From Streptomyces sp. Ag109_O5-10 (GTDB lineage Bacteria; Actinomycetota; Actinomycetes; Streptomycetales; Streptomycetaceae): a DNA stretch of 64,000 bases. A program made the translations under genes and the position numbers. The notes below the pieces were generated by a model, which searched no databases, had not been told where the DNA came from, and saw only the letters and a list, made by a program, of their open reading frames with translations. Of the stretch, positions 16,563-26,500 are shown in pieces. The DNA lies in NCBI RefSeq assembly GCF_900105755.1, contig NZ_FNTQ01000001.1, positions 7,440,001-7,504,000 of the forward strand. Direction: 5' to 3'. Within the stretch, counting starts at the first letter, position 1. Each line of letters starts with the position of its first letter.

Positions 16563-18235
16563 GCGAGTCGGTGACCGAGTCCGTCTATGCCGCCCGCCCG
16601 TGGGTGGGCCTGCTCAACGAGGCCCAGCGCGGGCCGGTCGAAGCGCCCGCCTCGCTGGTGCACGCCCTGCGGGCCGCCGTGGCCGAGGCGCCCGACCGCG
16701 CCTGCCTCACCTACTTCGACGGCCGCCTCAGCTTCCGCGAGGTCGACGAGCTGAGCGACTCGGTCGCCGCGCATCTCGCCGGACGCGGCCTGGAGCGCGG
16801 CGACCGGGTCGCCGTGATCCTGCAGAACTCGCCGCACTTCGTGCTCGCGCTGCTCGGCGCCTGGAAGGCGGGCGCGACCGTCGTGCCGGTCAACCCGATG
16901 TACAAGTCGGGGGAGGTCACGCACGTCCTGCGGGACGCCGAGGTGGCCGCACTGGTCTGCTCGCAGCGGGCCTGGGAGTCGTACCTGCGCGACACGGCCG
17001 CCGACTCTCCGGTGCGGATCGTGCTCACCGCGAGCGAGCTGGACTTCCAGACGCGTGACGACGCGCGCGTGCTGGCCTTCGAGCGGCTGCCGCAGGCCGC
17101 CGACGCCGAGGACCTGGTCGCCGTCGCGCGGCAGGGCGGCAAGGCCCCCGAGGGACGGGACCCGGAGCCCTCCGACATCGCGCTGATCAGCTACACCTCG
17201 GGCACCAGCGGCACCCCCAAGGGCGCCACCAACCTGCACGGCAACATCATGTACAACGCGGAACGGCAGCGGACCGGGCTCGCGCTGCCCGACGCGCCGG
17301 TCTACTACGCCCTGGCGCCGCTGTTCCACATCACCGGCATGGTCTGCCAGCTCTGCGCCTGCCTGACCAGCGTGGGCACGCTCGTGCTGACGTACCGCTT
17401 CGAGCCGGGCCTGGTCCTGGAGACGTTCGCCGAGCACCGCCCGCAGTACACGGTCGGCCCGTCCACCGCCTTCATGGCCCTGGCCGCCCACCCGGACGTC
17501 ACGCCGGAGCACTTCGCCTCCTTCGTCAACATCTCCTCCGGCGGCGCGCCGCTGCCGCCTGCCCTGGTGGAGAAGTTCCGCGCCGGGTTCGGGCCGTACA
17601 TCCGCAACGGCTACGGGCTGACCGAGTGCACCGCGCCCTGCGCCTCCGTGCCGCCGGAGCTGGAAGCGCCCGTCGACCCCGTCTCCGGGACCCTCGCGGT
17701 CGGGGTGCCAGGACCCGACACGGTCGTCCGCATCGTCGACGACGCGGGCAACGAGGTGCCCTTCGGCGAGCAGGGCGAGATCGCGGTGCGCGGGCCGCAG
17801 GTGGTGCCCGGCTACTGGCGGCGCCCCGAGGCCACCGCCGAGACCTTCCCGGACGGCGAACTGCGCACCGGCGACATCGGGTTCATGGACCCGCAGGGCT
17901 GGCTGTACGTCGTCGACCGCAAGAAGGACATGATCAACGCGTCCGGCTTCAAGGTCTGGCCGCGCGAGGTCGAGGACGTCCTGTACACCCATCCGGCGGT
18001 ACGCGAGGCGGCCGTCGTCGGGGTGCCGGACGGGTACCGCGGGGAGACCGTCAAGGCCTACATCAGTCTTCGCCCGGGAACTGCAACCGACCCGGACGAT
18101 CTCGCCCTCTATTGCAAGGAGAGACTGGCCGCTTACAAGTATCCGCGCCAGGTGGAGATCCTGCCCGACCTGCCGAAGACGGCAAGTGGGAAGATCCTCC
18201 GACGGGAACTGCGTTCCCGACCGCGACAGGATTAG
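16559..18235 (+). CDS. Acyl-CoA synthetase (AMP-binding, FadD-like)
   Basis: A 558-residue ATP-dependent acid-CoA ligase of the ANL superfamily. The P-loop SYTSGTSGTPKGATN, the YGLTE motif (NGYGLTECTAP), the hinge GDIGFMDPQGWLYVVDRKKDMI and the C-terminal Lys motif LPKTASGKILRRELR are all intact. It forms an acyl-AMP then acyl-CoA. GTG at 16559 overlaps the SDR stop in GTGA, indicating translational coupling. The operon and its operator link it to a phosphotransferase/acyl-CoA dehydrogenase pair 15 kb away; a fatty or hydroxy acid is the likely substrate. Confidence 0.94.
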   Translation: MSESVTESVYAARPWVGLLNEAQRGPVEAPASLVHALRAAVAEAPDRACLTYFDGRLSFREVDELSDSVAAHLAGRGLERGDRVAVILQNSPHFVLALLGAWKAGATVVPVNPMYKSGEVTHVLRDAEVAALVCSQRAWESYLRDTAADSPVRIVLTASELDFQTRDDARVLAFERLPQAADAEDLVAVARQGGKAPEGRDPEPSDIALISYTSGTSGTPKGATNLHGNIMYNAERQRTGLALPDAPVYYALAPLFHITGMVCQLCACLTSVGTLVLTYRFEPGLVLETFAEHRPQYTVGPSTAFMALAAHPDVTPEHFASFVNISSGGAPLPPALVEKFRAGFGPYIRNGYGLTECTAPCASVPPELEAPVDPVSGTLAVGVPGPDTVVRIVDDAGNEVPFGEQGEIAVRGPQVVPGYWRRPEATAETFPDGELRTGDIGFMDPQGWLYVVDRKKDMINASGFKVWPREVEDVLYTHPAVREAAVVGVPDGYRGETVKAYISLRPGTATDPDDLALYCKERLAAYKYPRQVEILPDLPKTASGKILRRELRSRPRQD

Positions 18236-18264
18236 TGGATCCACGAGAAAGGCAGGTGGCGGCA

Positions 18265-18858
18265 GTGCCCAGGACGACGGACGGAGACGGGGCTCCCGTT
18301 CCGCAGCGGCTTCTTGCCGCCGCCACCCGGCTCTTCGCGGAGCAGGGGTACGACCGCACCTCCGTGCAGGAGATCGTGGAGGCGGCCGGCGTCACCAAGG
18401 GGGCGCTGTACCACTACTTCGGCTCCAAGGACGACCTCCTGCACGAGGTGTACGCGCGCGTGCTGCGTGTCCAGCAGGAGCGGCTCGACGCCTTCGCGAA
18501 CGCGGACGAGCCGATCGAGAAGCGGCTGCGGGGCGCGGCGGCGGACGTGGTCGTCACGACCATCGAGAACCTCGACGACGCGTCGATCTTCTTCCGCTCC
18601 ATGCATCACCTGAGCCCGGAGAAGAACAAGCAGGTGCGCGCCGAGCGCCGCCGCTACCACGAACGCTTCCGCGCGCTCGTCGAGGAGGGCCAGCGCGCGG
18701 GCGTCTTCTCCACCGCGACCCCGGCCGACCTCGTCGTCGACTACCACTTCGGCTCGGTCCACCACCTCTCCACCTGGTACCGCCCCGACGGCCCCATGAC
18801 CCCCCAGGAGGTCGCCGACCACCTGGCCGACCTGCTGCTGCGGGCGCTGCGGCCCTAG
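18265..18858 (+). CDS. TetR/AcrR family regulator of the SDR/ligase operon
   Basis: A 197-residue TetR regulator. The HTH reads TSVQEIVEAAGVTKGALYHYFGSKDDLL within residues 30-60, and the C-terminal half has SIFFRSMHHLSPEKNKQVRAERRRYHERF, a pattern I associate with regulators of lipid degradation such as the KstR2/FadR-like TetR group. GTG at 18265 with AGGTGG 5 nt upstream is preferred; GTG at 18256 is an alternative. It closes the SDR/ligase operon and is the natural candidate to bind the CCGACC-type palindromes at 15735 and 33029. Confidence 0.9.
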   Translation: MPRTTDGDGAPVPQRLLAAATRLFAEQGYDRTSVQEIVEAAGVTKGALYHYFGSKDDLLHEVYARVLRVQQERLDAFANADEPIEKRLRGAAADVVVTTIENLDDASIFFRSMHHLSPEKNKQVRAERRRYHERFRALVEEGQRAGVFSTATPADLVVDYHFGSVHHLSTWYRPDGPMTPQEVADHLADLLLRALRP

Positions 18859-18969
18859 ATCGTTCGTCACGAGCGGTTCATCCTCCCGTCAACGGAATTT
18901 ACCGGTCCGCCATTTATTGACCATAGCTTTGCGCTTCCTGTGAACTGATCATGTCAACGGGGGGCGTGA

Positions 18970-21900
18970 GTGATGTTGCGTCGTGGTAGGCCACGGTCGA
19001 GATCCGCGCGGGGGGTGGCGCTCGGCCTGAGTGCGGCCCTGACGGGCGCGCTGCTACACCTGGGAGCGCTTCCGGCGGTGGCCGCGCCCGGTACCTCGTC
19101 GGTGGCGGACAGCAGCGCCCGGGGAGGTGCGGCAGCGCGGGCCACGGCCGACGCGTCCACCGCCACCACCGAGGAGGAAGCACTCGCGGCGGCCAAGCGG
19201 AGCGGAAAGAACGTCGAGGTGCTCTCGCTGCGCGGCGAGAGCAGCGACACCTTCGCCACCCCGGGCGGTCATCTGGAGGCCCGGGAGTACCTGCGCCCGG
19301 TCCGCACCCGGATGGACGGCACCTGGCGGCCGGTCGACACCGCGCTGGCCAAGGCCGGCGACGGCATGGTGGCGCCCCAGGCGGCCACCGTCGGACTGGA
19401 GTTCTCCGGCGGCGGCACCGGGCGTCCGCTGGTCCGGCTGGAGCGCGCGGGCCGCACACTCGAACTCTCCTGGCCCGGTACCGTGCCCGCCCCGGCCCTC
19501 GACGGCGACACCGCCGTCTACCGCGACATCCTTCCCGACGTCGACCTGCGCCTCGGCGCCCAGGCGGACGGCTTCACCCAGCTCCTCGTGGTGAAGTCGG
19601 CCGCGGCCGCCCAGAGCGACGCCCTCGCCCAGCTGCGGCTGAAGCTGGACGCCGACGGCATGGCGGTCGACGAGACCGCGACCGGCGGCCTCCAAGCCGT
19701 CGACAAGGGGGCGGGTGGTGTCGTCTTCGAGGCGCCCACACCAGTGATGTGGGACTCCAGCACGGGCGCCTCCGGCACGGGCGTCTCCGGCACGGGCACG
19801 TCCGGTGCCCGTGCCTCCGGGACCGGCGCCTCCGGCGCCAAGGCCGCAGGGCAGGCCGAGCCCGCCGTGGCGCGGGCGGCCTCGTCCGCCGTGACCGCGG
19901 CCGCCGACCCCACCGCCGCGCCCGGCGGCGACGAACCCACCGCCGCCGAGTCCGGGCGCGTCGCTCCGGTCGGCGTCACCGTCGCCGACAGCGGTGGCAC
20001 CCTCGTCCTCACGCCGGACAAGAAGCTGCTGACCGGCGACGACACCCGCTACCCCGTCTACATCGACCCGCAGTGGTACTCGCCCAAGGCCACCTCCTGG
20101 ACCATGGTGTCCCGGTACTGGGCGAGCTCCCCGCAGTGGAAGTTCAACGGTGACTCCGACGCCGGCCTCGGCTACTGCGGCTGGGACTACTGCGCCCCGT
20201 ACGACGTGAAGCGGCTCTTCTACCAGATCCCGACCACGAAGTTCGCCGGCCGCTCCATCCTGTCCGCCGAGTTCGTCGTCCACGAGACCCACGCGGCCTC
20301 CTGCCAGAAGCGCGAGGTCCAGCTCTGGCGGACCAAGACCATCTCCTCGTCCACCACCTGGAACAGCCAGGACAACTCCGACTTCTGGATCGACCGGCTC
20401 AAGACCCTCAGCTTCGCCTACGGCTTCGACGGCTGCGCCGCCGCCGACGCGGAGTTCGACGTGAAGGACGCCGTCGCCACCGCCGCGGCCAAGAAGTGGC
20501 CGACCATCACCTTCGGGATGAAGGCGAGCGACGAGGGCGACCGCTACACCTGGAAGCGGTTCTCCGACGACGCCTACCTGCGCGTGCAGTACAACCGCGC
20601 CCCCGACAAGATCGGCCTCTCCCAGCTCACCATGAGCCCGGGCGGCCCCTGTGTGGCCGCCGACAAGATGCTGCACATCCGTTCCGCGGGGAGCATCCGC
20701 GCCAACGACGTCACCGACCCCGACGGCGATCCGGTCTCCGTCCAGTTCCAGGCGTCCTGGGACGCGGGCGACGGCGCCGGCTGGAAGGCCCGCTGGACCT
20801 CGGCCCGGACCACCAGCAAGAAGAGCGGCTCCGACTTCTCCCTGCCGCTGTCCAGCTCCATCCCCAAGAACAAGCACGTGGAATGGCACGTCCGCTCCTA
20901 CGACGGCGCCCAGTGGTCGGCCTGGAGCTACACCGGTTCCCACGGCTGCCACTTCCTGTACGACACGGGCATCCCGGCCGGGCCGTCGATCACCTCCGCG
21001 CAGTACGGCCCCTCCGACTCCGAGGACCCGAACGACCCCTGGTGGGACGGCGTCGGACGGTACGGCACCTTTTCCATCGACACCACCTCCACCGACGTCA
21101 CCAAGTACTGGTTCGGCCTCAACTCCTCGCCCACCAGCGCCAACACGCTGACCACCTCGGGCGGCGGCGCCAAGACGATCAAGTTCATGCCCACCAAACC
21201 GGGCGTCAACTTCATCACCGCGCAGGCCTTCGACGCGGCCGGCAACCCCTCCGAACCCACCACCTACAGCTTCCGGGTACGTTCCGGACAGCCCGACCGG
21301 CTGTCCTGGCAGCTGGACGAGAACGCCGGGGCGACCAGCGCCTTCGGCGCGGGCGGTGACTGGCCGGCCGACCTGCACGGAGCCACGCCCGGCGCGGCCG
21401 GCGTCTCCGGCCAGAGCCTGACCTTCAACGGCACCAGCGACTACGCCGCCACCGACTCGCCCGTCCTCAACACCGGCAAGAGCTTCTCGGTGTCCCTGTG
21501 GGCCAGGCTGCCGGGCACAGACCCGGGCCGACCGGTCGTCGCGCTGTCCCAGGGCGGCCAGAACCACAGCGGCTTCGAGGTCTACTACTCGTCGACACTG
21601 GGCGGCTGGGTTTTCCTGCGGCACACCGACGACGCCTCCTCCGGCGGCGACGCCGCGCGCGCCGTCCAGCCCGCCTGCGCCGCCGGTGACACGGCGTGCA
21701 CCACCGCCCGGCTGGGCGGCTGGACCCATCTCGTCGGCGTCTTCGACAACCCCAACCACGTCGTCAAGCTGTACGTGGCCGGCAAGCTCGTCGGCAGCGC
21801 GCCCTTCACCACCCCGTGGGACGCCCGGGGCGGCACCGTCCTCGGCGCGACCCGCCTCTACGGCACCCTGTCCAACTACTTCCCCGGCTCGCTCGACGAG

Positions 21901-23415
21901 GTCCAGCTCTTCGACTACCAGCTCACCGACGCCCAGGTGACCGAGCTGGCAGCCCGGCAGCCGGTCGACACCGGCCGGCCCGCCAAGCTGGTCTGGCCGC
22001 TGGACGAGCCCGCCGGCGCCACCGAGGTGACCGGCCGCGGCCAGCCCGTCGGCGCCGTCCTCAAGGGCGGCGCCACGGCGGGCACCACAGGGGTGAACGG
22101 ACGGGCCCTGACCTTCGACGGCGTCGACGACTACGCCACCGCAGGCCGCCCCGCCCTGGACACCTACCAGAGTTTCGCGGTCTCCGCCTGGGTCCGGCTG
22201 CCCAAGGACAAGGAGGCCAGGTCCATGATCGCTGTCTCCCAGCTCGGGTCCGTGCGGCGCAGCTTCGAGCTCTACCACTCCTCCGCGCTGGGCGGCTGGG
22301 TCTTCACCCGGCCCGAGTCCGACACCGCGGACGGGGCCCTGGTCCGCGCCACCCAGACCGCCTGCCCGGCGAACACCGACTGCGCGGCCGGCCGGTTCGG
22401 CGAGTGGAACCACGTGGTGGGCGTCTACGACGCCGACGCCGCCCAGCTCCAGCTCTACGTCAACGGCGTCCTGCAGGCCAGCACGCCCTACACCTACCGC
22501 TGGTCCTCCGAGGGCCCGCTGACCATCGGTACCGGACTCACCACCGCCGGCGGGGTCACCTCCCCGCTCAAGGGCGACGTGGACGACGTACGGCTGTACG
22601 ACCGTGCCGTCTCCGGCGACGAGGTGCGGCAGCTGTTCAAGCAGCGCCCGCTGATCGGCGCCCGCTGGAAGTTCGAGTCGGCCCCCGGCACCCCGCCGGT
22701 CACCCCGGACGCCTCCGCGACCGGCGCCGGCATGACCCTCTACAACGGTGCCGCGACCGGCTCCGGCTGGGTCGACGGCGGACTGACCCTGGACGGCGTC
22801 AACGACTACGCGGCCACCGCGAGCGGGGTCCCGACCATCGACACCAGCGCCAGCTTCACCATCAGCGCGTTCGTGCAGGCCGCCGCCCAGCCCGCCGGGA
22901 ACGTCACCCTGGTCAGCGCGCCCGGCACCAACAAGAACGCGTTCGCCGTGCGGTACGTGCCGGCTTCGGACACCGATCCGGGACGCTGGCGTATCGAGAC
23001 CGCGGACACGGACACCACGAGCGCCGCCACCACCCAGGTGGAGAACGGACAGTTCTTCAGCGTCCAGGACTGGACCCACCTCGCGGTCGTCTACGACGGA
23101 TTCGCCCACGACCTCAAGCTCTACGTCAACGGCGAACTCCAGGACGTGGCCTGCGCGGACACCGACGGGGACGGCGATCCGGACGTGGCCGGCTGCACGG
23201 ACATCGACTCCTCCGGCGAGAACGTCGTGACCTTCAAGGCAGTCCAGAACCTCCAGCTCGGCCGCGTCCAGACCGGCCCCACCACCGGGAGCGAGTACTT
23301 CCCCGGCACGGTGTCGGACCTGTGGACCTTCCAGGGCGCACTGAACGACACGCAGATCAGCCATCTCGCCGTCGGCATGCCGGGCGTCGAGACCGCCGTA
23401 CCCAGCGGCGACTGA
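18970..23415 (+). CDS. Large secreted LamG-domain protein
   Basis: A 1481-residue exported protein with a basic N terminus, a hydrophobic span and an AVA-A cleavage site near residue 38. A conserved N-terminal module (YRDILPDVDLRLGAQ near residue 186) precedes a Ser/Gly/Thr-rich linker of SGTG units (about 260-300), a cysteine-containing module around 380-530, and an Ig/Fn3-like region (540-770). Three LamG/jellyroll domains follow, beginning near 776, 1006 and 1231. It lies directly upstream of the RHS toxin-like gene, a pairing common in Streptomyces, and may be a surface or carbohydrate-binding companion. GTG at 18970 or the adjacent ATG at 18973 may be used. Confidence 0.88.
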   Translation: MMLRRGRPRSRSARGVALGLSAALTGALLHLGALPAVAAPGTSSVADSSARGGAAARATADASTATTEEEALAAAKRSGKNVEVLSLRGESSDTFATPGGHLEAREYLRPVRTRMDGTWRPVDTALAKAGDGMVAPQAATVGLEFSGGGTGRPLVRLERAGRTLELSWPGTVPAPALDGDTAVYRDILPDVDLRLGAQADGFTQLLVVKSAAAAQSDALAQLRLKLDADGMAVDETATGGLQAVDKGAGGVVFEAPTPVMWDSSTGASGTGVSGTGTSGARASGTGASGAKAAGQAEPAVARAASSAVTAAADPTAAPGGDEPTAAESGRVAPVGVTVADSGGTLVLTPDKKLLTGDDTRYPVYIDPQWYSPKATSWTMVSRYWASSPQWKFNGDSDAGLGYCGWDYCAPYDVKRLFYQIPTTKFAGRSILSAEFVVHETHAASCQKREVQLWRTKTISSSTTWNSQDNSDFWIDRLKTLSFAYGFDGCAAADAEFDVKDAVATAAAKKWPTITFGMKASDEGDRYTWKRFSDDAYLRVQYNRAPDKIGLSQLTMSPGGPCVAADKMLHIRSAGSIRANDVTDPDGDPVSVQFQASWDAGDGAGWKARWTSARTTSKKSGSDFSLPLSSSIPKNKHVEWHVRSYDGAQWSAWSYTGSHGCHFLYDTGIPAGPSITSAQYGPSDSEDPNDPWWDGVGRYGTFSIDTTSTDVTKYWFGLNSSPTSANTLTTSGGGAKTIKFMPTKPGVNFITAQAFDAAGNPSEPTTYSFRVRSGQPDRLSWQLDENAGATSAFGAGGDWPADLHGATPGAAGVSGQSLTFNGTSDYAATDSPVLNTGKSFSVSLWARLPGTDPGRPVVALSQGGQNHSGFEVYYSSTLGGWVFLRHTDDASSGGDAARAVQPACAAGDTACTTARLGGWTHLVGVFDNPNHVVKLYVAGKLVGSAPFTTPWDARGGTVLGATRLYGTLSNYFPGSLDEVQLFDYQLTDAQVTELAARQPVDTGRPAKLVWPLDEPAGATEVTGRGQPVGAVLKGGATAGTTGVNGRALTFDGVDDYATAGRPALDTYQSFAVSAWVRLPKDKEARSMIAVSQLGSVRRSFELYHSSALGGWVFTRPESDTADGALVRATQTACPANTDCAAGRFGEWNHVVGVYDADAAQLQLYVNGVLQASTPYTYRWSSEGPLTIGTGLTTAGGVTSPLKGDVDDVRLYDRAVSGDEVRQLFKQRPLIGARWKFESAPGTPPVTPDASATGAGMTLYNGAATGSGWVDGGLTLDGVNDYAATASGVPTIDTSASFTISAFVQAAAQPAGNVTLVSAPGTNKNAFAVRYVPASDTDPGRWRIETADTDTTSAATTQVENGQFFSVQDWTHLAVVYDGFAHDLKLYVNGELQDVACADTDGDGDPDVAGCTDIDSSGENVVTFKAVQNLQLGRVQTGPTTGSEYFPGTVSDLWTFQGALNDTQISHLAVGMPGVETAVPSGD

Positions 23416-23451
23416 CCCCGTCCGGCCCATCCGGACCAGGCTCGTTCGACA

Positions 23452-23502
23452 CGCCCCACCGGGTGCCGTATCGCACAGTGCGGTACGGCACCCGGTGGGG
23501 CG
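23452..23502 (+). terminator. Long perfect hairpin between LamG and RHS genes
   Basis: A 19-nt arm at 23452-23470 is exactly complementary to 23484-23502, with an inner CGCAC-A-GTGCG mini-stem in the 13-nt loop. It sits 37 nt after the LamG stop and 18 nt before the RHS ATG, leaving only the RBS (GAGGG) downstream. It may terminate LamG transcription or attenuate expression of the RHS gene. Confidence 0.7.
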
Positions 23503-23520
23503 CACAGGGGACCCCGAGGG

Positions 23521-26500
23521 ATGACCATGAGACCCGAAGCACGCAGGCTTGCCCGCCTGTTCCGCACACCACGACGCAGAATCGCCCTGGCCACCGCCTC
23601 GGTGCTGACCGCCACCCTGCTCCAGGGCGTCACCGCACCGGCCGTCGCCGAGGGCTGGCACCGGCCCGCGCTGCCCGCCTCCGAGCCGCCGGTCGCCGGT
23701 GGCCCGGCTGGCAAGGCGCTGCCGCGCAAGGTCATGAAGATCCCGCGCACCCCGCAGCAGCCGCCGGCGACCGCCTGGCCGAAGCCGGGCGCGGCGACGG
23801 TCACGCTCGGCTCGAAGCCGGCCCGGGCGAAGGGCCTGCCGCTCACCCTGGCCGCCAAGGTCGCCACCGCCGGGGGCGCCGGCGGCAAGGTCGCCGCCCG
23901 TGTCCTCGACCGCGCCTTCGCCCGGAAAGCCGGCCTGAACGGCCCCGTCTTCACCCTGCGTGCCGGCAGCGCGAAGGACGCCGGCCGGGTCCGCGCCGGG
24001 CTCGACTACTCCTCCTTCGCCGGCGCCTACGGCGGTGGCTATGCCGACCGGCTCCGCCTCGTCGAACTGCCCGCCTGTGTGCTGACCAGCCCGCAGAAGC
24101 CGCAGTGCCGCACCACCGAGCCGGTGGACACGGTCAACGACCCCGAGACCCGTACCCTCACCGCGAAGGCCGTCACCCTCAGCGCCTCGTCGGCCACCGT
24201 GCTCGCCGCGGTCGCCGGCTCCAGCAGCGGTCTCGGCGACTACAAGGCCACCTCCCTGTCCGCCTCCGCCACCTGGAGCACCGACCTCAACAGCGGCTCG
24301 TTCGCCTGGTCGTACCCCCTGGCGGTGCCCCAGGTGCCCGGCGGGCTGGTCCCCAAGCTCTCCCTGTCGTACTCCTCCGGCGCCGTCGACGGCCGTACCG
24401 GCAACACCAACAACCAGTCCTCCTGGGTAGGCGACGGCTTCGACCTGTCACCCGGGTACATCGAGCGCCGCTACAAGGGCTGCTCCGACGACGACGTCAA
24501 GAACGCCGACGGCAACGTGCCCGGCGACCTGTGCTGGGGCTACGACAACGCGGTGCTCCAACTCAACGGAACCGGAGGCGAGTTGGTGCCGAGCGGCACC
24601 AACACCTGGAAGCTGAAGGACGACGACGGCACCAAGGTCGAGCGGATCTACGGCTCCACCTCCGACGTGCGCTCCAACGGCGCCCGCAACGACGAGTACT
24701 GGCGGGTGACCACCCCCGACGGCACCCAGTACTACTTCGGCTACAACCGGCTGCCCGGCTGGGCCGGCGGCAACGCGACCACCGACTCCACCTGGACCGT
24801 CCCCGTCTACGGCGACGACTCCGGTGAACCCTGCCACGCGGCCGCCTTCGCCGACTCCTGGTGCCGGCAGGGCTGGCGCTGGAACCTGGACTACGTCGTG
24901 GACACCCACGGCAACGCCGTCGCCTACTACTACGACAAGGAGACCAACGCCTACGGCCGCAACCTCAAGCCGGCCGACGACACCCCCTACGTGCGCGGCG
25001 GCACCCTGGACCATATCGAGTACGGCCTGAAGTCCACCTCCGTGTACTCGGCGAAGGCCCTGGCCAAGGTCGACTTCACCAGCTCCGAGCGGTGCATCCC
25101 GGACAGCTCCACGGACTGCTCCTCGATCTCCAAGGACGCCTTCCACTGGTACGACACCCCGTGGGACATGAACTGCGACGCAGGGACCGACTGCGACAAG
25201 GGCCGGGTCTCCCCGGCGTTCTTCACCCGTAAGCGGCTCACCGGCGTCACCACCGAGGTGCTCGCGTCCGGCTCCTACAGCAAGGTCGACGACTGGAAGC
25301 TCACCCACCGCTGGGGCCAGGCCGACATCGACTACCAGCTGCTGCTCGACTCCATCCAGCGCACCGGGCACGACGGCACCAGCTCCGTCACCCTGCCGAA
25401 GGTCACCTTCGCCTACACCCAGCTCGCCAACCGGCTCGACAAGACCGGCGACGGCTGGGCGCCCTTCATCAAGGCCCGGCTGTCCACGATCGACGACGAG
25501 TCCGGCGGCCAGATCGACGTCGGCTACTCCGCCCCGGCCTGCGACTTCGACGCGCTGCCGACCCCGGAGACCAACACCACCCGCTGTTTCCCGCAGTACA
25601 TCGGCGGTGACGCCACCACCGACCCCGAGCGGCAGTGGTTCAACAAGTACGTCGTCTCCACGGTCACCTCGACCGACCGTACCGGCGGAGCCCCCGACCA
25701 GGTCACCATGTACGACTACCTGGACGGCGCCGCCTGGCACTACGACGACACCGACGGCATGACCGAGGACAAGTTCAAGACCTGGTCCGACTGGCGCGGC
25801 TACGGCCACGTCCGGGTGCGCACCGGCGGCCAGGGCGGCGCCGCGGCCATGAAGACGCAGACCGACAGCTACTTCCTGCGCGGCATGGACGGCGACCGCA
25901 AGAACACCTCAGGTGGTACCAAGGACGTCACCGTCACCCTGGACCCCGGCGAGGGCGACCCGATCACCGACCACGCCTCGACGGCCGGGTTCGGCTACAA
26001 GACCGTCACCTACTCGGGACCCGACGGCAAGGTCCTCGCCAAGACGGTGAACCGCCCCTGGCACAACGAGACCGCGAAGAAGGTCCGCAACTGGGGCACC
26101 GTCACCGCCGACCTCACCGGCACCGAGAACACCAGGACCTGGACCTCCCTGGACGACGGCGCGGGCGCCAAGTGGCGCACCACCTCCCTCACCAACACCT
26201 TGGACCCGGCGACCGGCCTGATCACCCGGATCGACGACGCCGGTGACACGTCCACCACGGACGACGACCAGTGCACCCGCTCCACCTACGTCGCCGGCAG
26301 CGTCGTCCTCAACACCCCGGTGCGCGTCGAGACCGTCGCCAAGGCGTGCGACGCCGCCACCAGCCGGCCCGCCGACGTCGTCTCCGACACCCGCACCGCC
26401 TACGACGGCGGCGCCTACGGGGCGGCGGCCACCAAGGGCGACGCCACCCGGGTCGCCAAGCTCAAGAAGTACGACGGCACCACGGCCGTCTACGTGGAGT

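Noticed and set aside
19054..23661. Very long open frame (about 1535 codons) on the minus strand opposite the LamG gene
   Set aside because: It mirrors the plus-strand gene through GC-rich third positions; it has Gly/Val/Arg-rich low-complexity content, no domain, and no plausible start signal.
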